Origin: Ascidia mentula
Lineage: Eukaryota; Chordata; Ascidiacea; Phlebobranchia; Ascidiidae
Reading direction: 5' to 3'
Length of the DNA stretch: 64,000 nt
NCBI GenBank assembly: GCA_947561715.1
Contig: OX387200.1
Location: 64,501 to 128,500 of the forward strand
The notes below the pieces were generated by a model. It had not been told where the DNA came from and searched no databases. It worked only from the letters and a program-made list of their open reading frames with translations. The position numbers and the translations under genes were made by a program. Positions within the stretch are counted from its first letter, which is position 1. Each line of letters opens with the position of its first letter. This document shows, in pieces, positions 1-24,745 of this stretch.

Positions 1-14353
<14,353 letters not shown>

Positions 14354-16019
14354 AATTCCTCCAAGAAAATTCTACTAATATTGCAGCATAAAGGCTGTTT
14401 CATAAACTTAGGCAGTAAGAAAGCTAGTTACAGTCTTGTTTTTCCCAATAAAATAAAATACCATATTCACATCATATTGGGTAACACAATGCTTTCGTAA
14501 AAATTTTATATATATCCTTCTATTAGCATCTAAACCAGGTTGAAAATTAAAAGCCTGCCTGCTCATAAAAGCTAATTTTCAGAAAATGTCTACAACAACT
14601 GGTATATTTTGGGAAATACACCCACACTAATTATACGGCAGGCCACTTAAAACAGCCCCGAGATCAGCGGGTTCGGCTGGCCTGGTTACATAGGCATAGG
14701 CCTACTTGAAGATAAAGTCAGATTTGTTTCAAATACTCTTAAATGTTTGCTTGAAGCATCCAGGCAATGTCTTTTATATCCAAAATGTACATAAAACATC
14801 CCTTGTAATTAACAGTCAATAACTAAATTGACCAATATTGTAAGCACTAAAAACACCAAAGAATAGGTTCTGTCATTGCTGCTGAATCAGCTGTTTAAGT
14901 GAATAATTTCTCGTCTGAAATAGTAAACAAAAACCTTAGCAATCGTTCAAGCGTGACAACTTCTAGGTTACACCACCCCTTTGTTTTGTGACGACATAAA
15001 GCAGCAAAATTGTTTGCAGTTCTCGAATCAACGTTAGGTAACGTATTGTTTGTGCAATCAAAAATATTGATGACGATTTCGCTCTGCATTAAGCGGAATA
15101 CGCTTTATGTTGATGATATAGTGATAAATTATGTTTAGAAAATGCTCCAAAAAACTTGCAGAATGTAAAGCATCAATCTGATCAATTAATCAGCAAATAA
15201 ATTTTGCCGATTGAATTGGAATTCTTAGTTTCTCCAATATTGAAATATATTCATGTAGGTAAATAAGTCTGGGGCCATTAATGAAAGAGTAAATTGGTTC
15301 TTCTAAAAAGTAACATTGCTGGCATTGTGTCAACATTAATCCTCAACTAAAGCCCATCCCTGGTAATCTGTCCCAGGTTAAATCCCCAGCATCCCAATTG
15401 TATGTGATAGGTTTTTTCACAATACTCACAATCGGTTTTAGGTATTTTCGGAAACGGCGTGGTCGCTGACCCTCGACGCAAACTTAGTTGGTTATTCTTC
15501 ATTAGATTAGGCATGATTGGTCCGTTATTGTCGCGTTTTTACTACTGACAGTCGAACAGCCATGTTATGTAGCTAGTAAGCAAAACTATCAGGAATTACG
15601 TGCGGTGTTAATGCAGCCAATCACCAAGGATAATAAACAATCATAACAGTGCGATATTGTGACGTAACATGGACAGCATTATTCAATAGAATGACAAAAA
15701 CTTTGAGACTGTGTTTACCTCAGCACAATATGATGGAAAGAAATTTACATGAAATTCTTGGTATGAAGTTTATGTATATGCCGATATTTAGTTGTGTTCT
15801 TGGCAACTTCACACACGTGATATTTTAGAGTGGATTCCCCCATTTCAGCAGAAATACGAGGACAAACATTGAAAGCAAATCTATGCATTTTATATAATTT
15901 TATCTTCACGACATTACGTATTTATTGTGCATTGTCGCATCGCCTGTAAAAACGACTCTATAAGAAACGCCTATTAAACAATGGTTAATGATCAAGTTGA
16001 TTTTAGTAATGAGTAATCT
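14354..16019. other. Intergenic region upstream of BCAS3 and downstream of the first SLC7 gene
   Basis: About 1.7 kb lie between the BCAS3 start and the 3' end of the first SLC7 copy. It must contain the BCAS3 promoter and the SLC7 3' untranslated region. A minus-strand AATAAA at 15926-15921 is about 95 bp past the SLC7 stop and is its likely poly(A) signal. I saw no other gene-like feature. Confidence 0.6.
15921..15926 (-). terminator. Poly(A) signal AATAAA for SLC7 copy 1
   Basis: The plus strand reads TTTATT, so the minus-strand transcript carries AATAAA about 95 nt after the stop codon. Confidence 0.5.
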
Positions 16020-18948
16020 TCAGTTTTTAGAGGCGGGTGACGTCACCATCATAAGCTTTTGGAGAAATGTGTTGATGGAACCTGTAAGTACATAATTCAA
16101 AAAAACAAAAATTAGAATAGACGCCATATCCGTGAAGTAATTATTATCTTCTTGGAAAAGATTAACGTTTGATTTACTAATTATTAAGTGAAAACAGTTT
16201 TTAAACAACCTTTAAGTGAGACCATGGCATCAACGACACCCGTTGTTTGTAAAATTAAAGTTTTGTTGAAAATCTGATGACTTACGTATAGTTTTGCTTT
16301 GTATTTTCATGTGAACAAAGGGCACGTAAAAAACGAGCCCAATAAACACAGTGCATGTCGCGATTAAATACTGGATCTGTGGCTCGTCGATGATGGGAGC
16401 CAAGATGAGGTAAGCGCAGAAAAGAACAAATATTATTGGGACGAAGATTGGAACCTTTGGACGACGAAAACGCAAATAAAGCATGAAAAAAAGTTAGTTG
16501 TAAGTTTGTGCAAACCTTTACTGGGCGATGTGCGTCAGGTCGTTTGTATCTCAAGTACAAGAGGGCTACCGCCGACATTAAGTAGAAGAACCAATTCGCA
16601 AAACTGTAGTAGTTGATTAAAGTGTCGAAATCGTTTGGAACAAGCATAATAAGAGCTAAACATCCCTGAAAATTACAAACTGGTAACCAGAAGGATCGCA
16701 ATTCGCTTTTTAGATTTGGAACAAAATATTCTCAAAACGAAAGTACAAGAAAACAATTTAAATTAATATTCGATAAACTTGCGTTTAGGATGACGGAGGG
16801 CGTGGGTGTACATTTCTTAACATGAATCATCGACAGAACTTGGTTAAAATGTCCCTCCCTTGCGGCTACATACGAAATACGGCCAGCTGTGAAGCACGAA
16901 CCGAGACAGGTACCGAATACTGAAGATGTCACTGAGAGAGGAATGATCCAGACCATTACACCCAGAACTCTCTCACCGAAAGTCTGGAAAATTGTTGTCA
17001 TGAAAAAATAAATAAGCTGTGTTTGTTATTAAACAGCAGAAAACTGCCAGAAGACGAATAAATTGTTTCCATTATTTTATAAAGGTCGGGATAGTTTATT
17101 GCTTTAACGTTTCAAAATCCTGATAATATTTTAAACTGGTAAACACGGGCACCTGTGGAGGGTAACTGTGTATAATAATGACTATGCTTACAGCGCCCAC
17201 TGCTGGTGACTGTAAAAGTTCCTCCAACGACATCACAGAAAGATACGCGACATTTGTGAGCAAATAAAGACTGGTAACAATGACCATTGACGTAATAATC
17301 GCTCGGGGAAGTGTCTTGTAGGGATTCTAACAAAAGGAAAAATCGCATAACAAGATATTTGCATTTTGTTTACATGCAAATTTTACTCCGTTCACCTTTA
17401 GTTCTTCAACCACGAAATTCAGTTGATTCCACCCATCGTAAGCCCACAGACCTTGATACAAACCCAACGATATTTCGCGAATTCCTGGAATTGTGCCGCT
17501 AAACGCATCGTTAAAGTGTTCGGTGTGTCCTGCGTAGTAAAGGTTATTTACTTTTGACTTTTGATTAGAACAACTGTGTGTTAGAGGTAAAATCAAATTT
17601 AATTCGTTCGCTTTCGCTGTTCACAGTCAGATTAAAACCAGGGCAGATCTACAAATTATTTTACGTAACTTTAGCATTTTAATAAAAGTACCCCGAGCAA
17701 GAAATGCGATCCCACCGCAAATAACGATTACGAGGCTTATGACCTTGCCCACGCTGAAGAAGGTCACGATACGTGTTGAAAGCTTCACGCTATAGCAGTT
17801 GATGAAGACCACTGTGAATATGACCAATGCAGCTACCAGCTTTGACACAATTCCAGTAACATTGTCGCACCCTCCTGCAACAATATTGTTACAGTTTTTT
17901 TACAAAAACTTTTACAAAAACTCTGAACAGTTAAATGCTTTTGCTCGAGTATAGTTTCACATTAAAGCATCTAAAATATAATGACAATGTTGCCAAGCAA
18001 CTTGTAGTGGTCTTACCGTAGGCTGGTGCAAGTGCGTATTTGGAGAAAGTGAGTGCAAGTAACGTCAATGATGATGGTTTGAGTATAATCGTTGCTGTCC
18101 AAGCGAACAGGTAGGCAGGGATCGGACCAAAGGCTTCCAGTAGGATGGAAAACTCTCCACCAGATTTAGGAATCATTGTACCTAGTTCACAGTAGCAAAG
18201 CGCACCAAACGTGCTGAGGATTCCGCAAGCAAACCACATCTAAATTCGATACATGTTATAAGTTTGGATGCCGCAGTTGTAACAAGGTATTACCGTGACA
18301 GGGTGACAAGGTGTTGTACAATTTTAATGCATGATTGTGCAATTGCACTTCTGTAGCTTAACATAAATAACAGTTAACTCACAAGCATTCCGGTTCCTAC
18401 CGAGCCTCCATTTCGGAACACACCTGAAGGCGATATAAAAATTCCAGAACCTATTGTTGTTCCAACAATCAGGCTAACGCCACCGACAAAGCCGACTTGA
18501 CGACGAAGTTTTACCGAACTTCCCAAAGAGTTTTCATCTGCAAACAAAGCTATTTCAAATAACTGCAAGATTATGCACAGCAGTTTGTAATACTCATCAT
18601 TTTCTACCCAACACCCATTTTATGCAGCTCTTAACCTTCTGAATTACTTTTTACAACCAAACATATTTGAAACGCAAAATGATCTTGCAACCAAACAAAC
18701 AGAATGCACTCAAGAGAAAGTAATAAAAAATGGCGGCGCAACTAATACGATATGATTCAGCTATTAAAAGGAAATGGAGTTTCCAGGACATTGCAGTAGT
18801 GTTATATGCTGCTTGCGGTTTTTCAACTGTTGGTTTTTCATTCTCAGTTTAATGTCTGCTCGATATGCCCAATGTAACTTAACTCCTTGAATATTAAACC
18901 CTTACCTTCATCTTCTTGAGAAACGTTGTTGTGGAACTCCATAACCAT
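16020..18948 (-). CDS. SLC7 family amino-acid transporter light chain, tandem copy 1 (484 aa)
   Basis: Ten coding exons: 18948-18906, 18537-18383, 18239-18017, 17874-17692, 17529-17396, 17326-17192, 16983-16783, 16665-16516, 16454-16286, 16081-16020. The coding length is 1455 nt, dividing exactly by three. SLC7 light chains are 12-helix antiporters that pair with an SLC3 heavy chain at the plasma membrane. Signatures are VGTTIGSGIFISPSGV (TM1), GALCYCELGTMIPKSGGE (TM2-3), AYDGWNQLNFVVEE (TM6), VAAREGHFNQVLSMIH and the C-terminal FLQKLMMVTSP. A Cys in the TM3-4 loop (GGCDN) matches the cysteine that disulphide-bonds SLC3. By eye it resembles SLC7A11 (xCT) and SLC7A9 (b0,+AT) most; substrate cannot be assigned. 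Two in-frame ATGs (18948, 18942) compete as start. The intron after exon 7 has a GC donor (GCAAGT). Confidence 0.93.
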
Positions 18949-19740
18949 TCAATTATCATCAAAGCAAGCAAGCAAGCAAGCAAGCATGTGCTTTTTATTC
19001 AGAGCCTTCACAAAGAGTGGCCCACTTTACTTGTGAGCGAACAATTGGTAGCTGCTTGACACTTTTGTTACATCACACAGTGTGGGTGCTGGCGGGAGAG
19101 CAAAACTTTATGGTTAATGATTGTTCAAAAGTTTGTAATTGTATGCTGTCTTAAACGAAAACTGTTTGCACTGTCAAGCTTCGAATATTTGGTGCAACAT
19201 CAGGTATAGCCTACCTACTCATAATATGCCAAATGATGTTTTTTCGTTCAACAAAATAAAACTATCCCTACACTCGATTGTTTGAAAACGTGACGTGAAC
19301 GCAACCGCGTAAAACGCGTCATTATACTTTGTGGGTTTACAAAACTTGAACTTTTGCGTAAGAAGGTTTTGTTGCGAATCTCTGCAAAGTTCGAGAGACG
19401 CAGTAACGGTTTGACATTTTTTTATTTTCGCCATTAGTGAATGATAACCAATATTAGTACCATACGGCATCTTACAATAGAACATGTATATCACGTGGTA
19501 TCTGATGACAATATGTAGAAATTTAATGTGAAATGTGGTTTATTACAACCTGCATACATAAAATCTCAAAAACATATACAGCAAAAAGCAATAAAGTTAA
19601 ACAAGTGTCAGCCAGGGTTTAAAACTCAACGCAGGCGACCGATCACACGTACTTAGGTATCTCTGATGTTTTCAAACATTGTTATGTAAACACTATAATG
19701 GGGCCCTGGGTAATAATTATGGGATTGAACAAATAAAGTT
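18949..19740. other. Spacer between the tandem SLC7 genes
   Basis: The 0.8-kb spacer separates the 3' end of copy 2 from the start of copy 1. It contains a CAAG microsatellite and, at 19544-19539 on the minus strand, an AATAAA that is the likely poly(A) signal of copy 2. The promoter of copy 1 should lie here unless the pair is co-transcribed. I saw no further coding. Confidence 0.6.
18962..18985. repeat. CAAG tetranucleotide microsatellite
   Basis: About six uninterrupted copies of CAAG lie a few bases upstream of the start codon of SLC7 copy 1, probably in its 5' untranslated region or promoter. Confidence 0.85.
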
Positions 19741-22700
19741 TTAATCAACTTGGGAGTCAGGCAATGTAACCAGAAGAAGTTTTTGAAAAAAGACGTTTAT
19801 GCGACCTGAAAAATACAAAAGTTCCTTGTTGTGATTTCTATGGATTTTTTAATATTATTGGAATAAAAAACGTCATCGTGACCTTGAAAATACTTACGGA
19901 TAATTTTGCTTCTGACTTTAAAGTGAACGAATGGGAAGTAGAAGCACAAACCCAGTAGAACAGCACATGATGCTATGAGATATTCTACATCTGGTTCATC
20001 TATAATTGGAGCAATCACCAAGAAAGTCGACGCAATCACAAATATAATCGGGATTGGAAGAGGGACCTGTGAATATTTTCGTTACATGCAATGGCTAGAG
20101 ATAATTGTTGTGTTTTTGGCTTAAAACACTATGTTTGGGCTTGTTGGGTTGGAATTTAGCAGGTTTACCTTGAAAGGTCGTGGAAGATCTGGTTTTCGAT
20201 ATCTTAGGAAGAGCAAGGCAGCAACAGCAAGGGAACGAAAAGACCAACTGGCAAAACTCAAGAAATTAAGAATTGTATCAAAATCGGTAACCAGCATCAA
20301 AATAGAAATTGCCGCCTGAAAATAGTGGGATTCTATTTACTATTTCCAAGTAACAACTTAGCATCGTGACATTTACAAGAAGTATCAAAGAAGGTGCAGG
20401 TGTTAGGGTATGGATGTGAATCATGGCGAGGACTTGATTGAAATGTCCCTCCCTAGCTGCTACAAAGGATGTCCGGGCAGTGGCAAAGCAGAGAGCAAGG
20501 CAAGTTCCAAACACTGAACACGCTACTGATACTGGGATTATCCAAGCCATAACGCCAAGTATATTAGCTGCAAATGTCTAAAAATAACAAACGCATGCAA
20601 AGATTATTAAATTTTGTCCTTCCAATAAAATACTTTAATATTTTGTTAAATTTTGCACTTTAAATACAGAGCACCATGTACAAACAAATAAACAAGCTAT
20701 CATAAACCAAAACGTTTTTACCAAGAGTCGGACAAAGCGTGAATTTACTCACCGCTCCTACAGCTGGAGACGCAAGAAGGACATCCAATGACATCACAGA
20801 TAAATACGCCACATTTGTGAGGAAATAAAGGCCGGTGACAATCAACAATCCAACAACAATCGCTGAAGGAAATATTTTAAAAGGATTCTAAACAAATAAC
20901 GAATGAGGCTAAATTCAAACGTTGGTGGTTGCCCAAATTTTGTTGCGGGCGTTTGGATGAATAAACGTTTGAAAAACGTCAGACGGGATACAAGTTGGAC
21001 AAGGTTACTAACCAAAAAATTGCATAGTAATTTGACAGAGTCTTCTTGGTAAAATTTGGTGTAGGTTAGACAGATGATAACGCATGCATAAGGCTGTAAC
21101 ATATTTATATCGACAATAGTAAGCTACGGTTGAAGAAAGTTGGGTCACCTTTATTTCCTCGATGATGTAATTAAGGTTGCTCCAACCTCCAAAAGCCCAC
21201 AAGCCTTGGTAAAGACCAAGCGAAACTTCTCGTATACCAGGTGGTTCCCCAACAAACGTGTTTTGCAAATGTTCTGTGTGTCCTATAGTCAAAAGGTTAT
21301 GACTCTGACGATTAAGGATACTTTGTATTCACATCAAATAATAGACGTTGAATTTATTTCACAAGACATGTTGTTTGTGGCACATTTAAATGACCTACTA
21401 CCCCAGAGATAGTTTAACATCTACTTGCGATTTTGTTTCATACAAAAGTTAATTTGCCCCCAACAAGTGACTCATGCTTTACTAAGTTGTGATCTGCGCA
21501 ACCATAATGTAAGGTAATAACCTTTGTGTAATGGATTATTGACTAATGATGAGATGGAAGTGTGGCTGACTCACCTCTTGCAAGTTGGACAATGCCAGCA
21601 ACAATGATAATGGCAAGGCTCAACGTTTTCCCGACACTAAATATGGTGACAACTTTTGAAGAAATTTTGGCACTGTAGCAGTTCAATGCAACCACTGTAA
21701 GGATGAGGAGGCCTGCCACCAACTTCATCGCCATTGCAGGAGAATCTCCACAACCGACACCTGGGTATTGACACGTGTACGAAATCATAACATCTGGCCC
21801 AAAATTATGTTGAAGGGTTTTGTATGTTATAAAATATATTAGGTTATTTGGTCATCATACAAAATGCATTTAAAACACATATAGACCAAGAATTGGTTGC
21901 TTGGGACTGAATGCAGTGATGAAAGTGTGGCTAGTGCAAGGTTACCGAGTGGAGTAACTGTGTACTCAGCAAAGGTAAGGGCAAGTAGGGCGACAACTGC
22001 TGGTCTGACAATGAAAGTTGATGTCCACGCAAACAAGTAAGCAGGGATTGGACCAAAACCTTCCAGCAAAATGTAAAACTCTCCACCAGATTTGGGAATC
22101 ATTGTTCCAATCTCGATGTAACAGAGCGCGCCAAACATGCTGAGAATCCCGCTGGCCAACCACATCTACAGGAAACGCATTGAATGATTAATGTTTTGCC
22201 AAACGGCAGATGGATGACAAGTCTTCTTTTTCTGTCGTATGGTTGTCGGTGGTAACTTTTAGGAAACGTTAAAAAAACATTTTATGATTAGGACAGCGTA
22301 ACCACCCACACCTACCATCATACCGACTCCAACCGATCCTCCATTCTGATAAACTCCTTTTGGTGAAATGAAAATACCAGACCCAATCATGCCTCCAACA
22401 ACGAAACTAACAGCTCCAAAAAAACCGACATGGCGAGGAATTTCAACAGTTTGTTCTTCTGGTGAGTCTGGAGAAACAAACAAATATGTAAAATACATTC
22501 GTGCGGTGACAACTTCGAATCATGTAAATTATTCTATTGGAAAACCGAACATTGTAAACAGTTGTATTGAAGCAACACATTAAGCAGAGCAATATACGCA
22601 GCAACAAACATGGTCAGCACCTCGTGTTTGCATGGTGATATGACGTAGCAATAAAAAGCTAAACTACATCGTCACCGTGAATCGTGGCTTGCCTCGGGCA

Positions 22701-22874
22701 AATATTTGCAGCCATTATATATTGAAACTTGGTACAAACAAATGCGCAAATTGTTTCCAATTTATTAAAATAATTCCAATTTATATGATTTTCATCCTGA
22801 CCCTACATAAGCAAGACAACCTGTGCCAGAAAGTCGCAACAAATGATTTTACCTTCGTTTCTCGTGTCCGACAT
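19741..22874 (-). CDS. SLC7 family amino-acid transporter light chain, tandem copy 2 (476 aa)
   Basis: Ten coding exons: 22874-22853, 22467-22316, 22165-21946, 21760-21575, 21282-21149, 20887-20753, 20577-20377, 20315-20169, 20066-19898, 19805-19741. The total is 1431 nt, dividing by three. Exon 1 is tiny (MSDTRNE plus one base) and was placed by its ATG, GTAAAA donor and matching phase. Every later exon boundary and phase matches copy 1, and exons 5, 6, 7 and 9 have identical lengths. Conserved blocks include GGMIGSGIFISPKGVYQNGG, ALCYIEIGTMIPKSGGE, LYQGLWAFGGWSNLNYIIEE, FVAAREGHFNQVLAMIH and LRYRKPDLPRPFK. The loop cysteine for SLC3 pairing is present (VGCGD). It is a light chain of a heteromeric transporter, like its neighbour. 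Several TM residues differ, so the two copies may differ in substrate or expression. Confidence 0.92.
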
Positions 22875-23242
22875 CTTTCAACAGTTTCTGACTGCAATGA
22901 AAACTTTCCTTCACTTCGGCCTGACTCGCCCTTCTTTCGCTTCGTGTTAATATTTCTATAGTTAGGGTTAGGTTTGTACAAACTCTCGCCTGTTTTCAGT
23001 TCCAAATTGTCTCAACAAGGGGGAAGACACCACAGGTGAAGTTTTTTATTTTATGTATTTTAATGTCATAAATGCGACTTGGTGCATACACACACGAGTC
23101 ACGCTCCGCTGCACAACGGGCATCAAAGGAAACAGGAAACCCAGTGTTTACTTAACGGGCGGAAACTCTCATAACGACTTCCACCCTGAAGTTAGTAAAG
23201 TACCATCTGTCTACTTTATGATTACTTGCTGGGATGAATGCG
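22875..23242. other. Spacer between SLC7 copy 2 and the hairpin cluster
   Basis: This holds the presumed promoter and 5' untranslated region of SLC7 copy 2. I saw nothing else recognisable. Confidence 0.5.
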
Positions 23243-23320
23243 ACCAACAACGCTTTCGGGCATGATTACAAGGGCTTCCAGTTCAACGTGGCCCTTACAA
23301 ACATGTTCCAATGTGTTGTG
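23243..23320 (-). ncRNA. Candidate microRNA hairpin 1
   Basis: The arm CATGATTACAAGGGC (23261 on) pairs with GCCCTTACAAACATG (23291 on). Pairing continues outward through CAACAACG and GTGTTGTG, giving a stem of about 30 bp with a loop near 12 nt. On the minus strand the conserved arm starts UUGGAACAUGUUUGUAAGGG, with a U in a plausible first position. Strand is inferred from this; see the cluster finding. Confidence 0.5.
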
Positions 23321-23344
23321 ACCTTGCTGTGGTTGCAGGAGCAG

Positions 23345-23420
23345 AACGGACAACGGGGCTTGCACAGACAGGTTTCTCTTTAATTCCAAGCCTGTTCAAT
23401 GCAAGTTCCTAGGCCGGTTA
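23345..23420 (-). ncRNA. Candidate microRNA hairpin 2
   Basis: GGGGCTTGCACAGACAGG pairs with CCTGTTCAATGCAAGTTCC around a 15-nt loop, with several G-T pairs. The right arm matches the shared family pattern. Confidence 0.5.
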
Positions 23421-23452
23421 GCCAATGGGCGACAAAGTTGCTCGAGGCTTAT

Positions 23453-23520
23453 TTGGAGTGAACATTGGCGAAAACAGCCGGTAAGTAGCGCTTGCGGCCT
23501 GTTTCCAGCAAGTTTCAAAA
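23453..23520 (-). ncRNA. Candidate microRNA hairpin 3
   Basis: GAACATTGGCGAAAACAGCCG pairs with CGGCCTGTTTCCAGCAAGTT across a 13-nt loop. The right arm belongs to the same family. Confidence 0.5.
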
Positions 23521-23671
23521 CATAAAACCCTGATCTTTGTTTAACCTTTGTTGCTTTTTTTGTCTTCTTGTTTAGCCCTTTCTTCAATTGTACGCATTTA
23601 ACGTCCTTTTACAATAATAAAAAAACCCTGATCGTGGTGCGGGATCTGGTGGAGTCGCTGATGGTGACGAA

Positions 23672-23742
23672 GCAGACATGGGGACATGAAAGTAAGGACT
23701 GAATCGTCATCAGCCCTTACTCACATGTTCCGACGTCGGAAT
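23672..23742 (-). ncRNA. Candidate microRNA hairpin 4
   Basis: GGGACATGAAAGTAAGGACT pairs with AGCCCTTACTCACATGTTCC around a short loop (ATCGTCA). Mismatches are isolated. This is one of the cleanest stems of the cluster, about 25 bp. Confidence 0.55.
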
Positions 23743-23889
23743 CACGTGATTTCATAGCGTGTTGAAGGTTGGTCGGTGCTGCGTGGATCTTACACGAAAC
23801 GGACAGGATGTCGCTACGTCCGTTCTAATAAGTTCCAAGCAGCAGCACCCAAGCTTTATCTGCAGCCATGTCAGTAGATTCTTGCCCTC

Positions 23890-23957
23890 GTGCACTACGG
23901 AGCACGATGGTTTGGACTGTTTTGTGACAGCCCTTACCAGAATGTTCCATCACACAC
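23890..23957 (-). ncRNA. Candidate microRNA hairpin 5
   Basis: GCACGATGGTTTGGACTG pairs with CAGCCCTTACCAGAATGTTC. The lower stem extends through GTGCACTA and CACACAC. The loop is about 8 nt. Confidence 0.45.
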
Positions 23958-23992
23958 TGGGCGATTTGTTGCATCCGTAGGGTGGAGCTGAA

Positions 23993-24065
23993 GAGTCGCG
24001 TTGTGAATGCTTCCCGCAACAGCCGAAGCGTGACGGCCTGTTCCGAGGAAGTTTCATGACGCAAA
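23993..24065 (-). ncRNA. Candidate microRNA hairpin 6
   Basis: GTTGTGAATGCTTCCCGCAA pairs with TTCCGAGGAAGTTTCATGAC, continuing into ACAGCCG and CGGCCTG. The loop is AAGCGTGA. Confidence 0.5.
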
Positions 24066-24125
24066 CACCAGAAACATCACAAATATCACAAGCAGTTTTT
24101 GCAAAATTCCGAAATATGGCGACTT

Positions 24126-24376
24126 GCTGTGATTGGTTGCGAGTTCAGGCAGCCAATTCATAGCAAGTTCCAAACTTCCGAACGCGTTGTTGGTGAACAC
24201 CCACGTTATGCCCACAGTCCGATAAACTTGCAGAAAATAATCCGTTCACCTTGAATCACGCCTTGGTATTACTCGAGTTGCTGTGATTGGTTGCGAGTTC
24301 AGCCAAACTTCCGAACGCGTTGTTGGTGGACACCCACGTTATGTCCACTTCAGTCCGATAAACTTGCAGAGAATAG
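24126..24376. repeat. Diverged tandem duplication of about 100-150 bp inside the hairpin cluster
   Basis: GCTGTGATTGGTTGCGAGTT occurs at 24126 and again at 24280. Both copies are followed by CCAAACTTCCGAACGCGTTG, a CACCCACGTTATG block and CCGATAAACTTGCAGA. The first copy carries an extra stretch of about 20 bp. The second copy supplies the left arm of hairpin 7. This is direct evidence that the cluster grew by local duplication. Confidence 0.8.
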
Positions 24377-24425
24377 TCGCAATATAAAAACGCGGCCCGT
24401 TCCTTACAAGTTTCATGAGCTGGGT
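24351..24425 (-). ncRNA. Candidate microRNA hairpin 7
   Basis: CCGATAAACTTGCAGAGAAT pairs with GTTCCTTACAAGTTTCATG across a loop of about 20 nt. The stem is weaker near the loop. Confidence 0.4.
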
Positions 24426-24467
24426 GGGAATGATCGGGGTCACATTCGTTGCCGGAGAAACATTCGA

Positions 24468-24534
24468 CAGTAACAGAGGAATTTGCAAGGAGGGACTGCA
24501 CCCCAGCCCTTACTTGCATGTTCCATTGCTCACA
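24468..24534 (-). ncRNA. Candidate microRNA hairpin 8
   Basis: GGAATTTGCAAGGAGGGACT pairs with AGCCCTTACTTGCATGTTCC around a 6-nt loop. The stem is about 22 bp with a few mismatches. It is one of the best hairpins in the cluster. Confidence 0.55.
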
Positions 24535-24547
24535 GCGAAACCTTCTT

Positions 24548-24640
24548 GAAAATGTCGAAATTTACACAAACACTGGAAAACTGACTGAATTGGGCCCACT
24601 TCGTATCCTGGCCCGTTCCAGTAAGTTTCATGGCGTTTAT
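24548..24640 (-). ncRNA. Candidate microRNA hairpin 9 (weak)
   Basis: The right arm GGCCCGTTCCAGTAAGTTTC fits the family pattern. The left arm (GAAATTTAC then TGGAA) pairs only with a large bulge. It may be a decayed member. Confidence 0.3.
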
Positions 24641-24661
24641 GCTACTTCTTGTGGTTTAGTT

Positions 24662-24740
24662 ACACAAGGTCTATGGAATCTACAAGACTAGACTGAGTAG
24701 AAAGCAGCCTGTTCTTGCAAGTTCCACCAACCCAGTGTGG
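24662..24740 (-). ncRNA. Candidate microRNA hairpin 10
   Basis: GGAATCTACAAGACTAGACT pairs with AGCCTGTTCTTGCAAGTTCC around a loop of about 10 nt, with single mismatches only. The minus-strand arm would begin UGGAACUUGCAAGAACAGGC. Confidence 0.55.
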
Positions 24741-24745
24741 ATGCA

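Noticed and set aside
22781..23005. 74-codon frame as an alternative first exon of SLC7 copy 2
   Set aside because: It opens with TTG rather than ATG. The 22874-22853 exon has an ATG, a GTAAAA donor and the correct phase 1.
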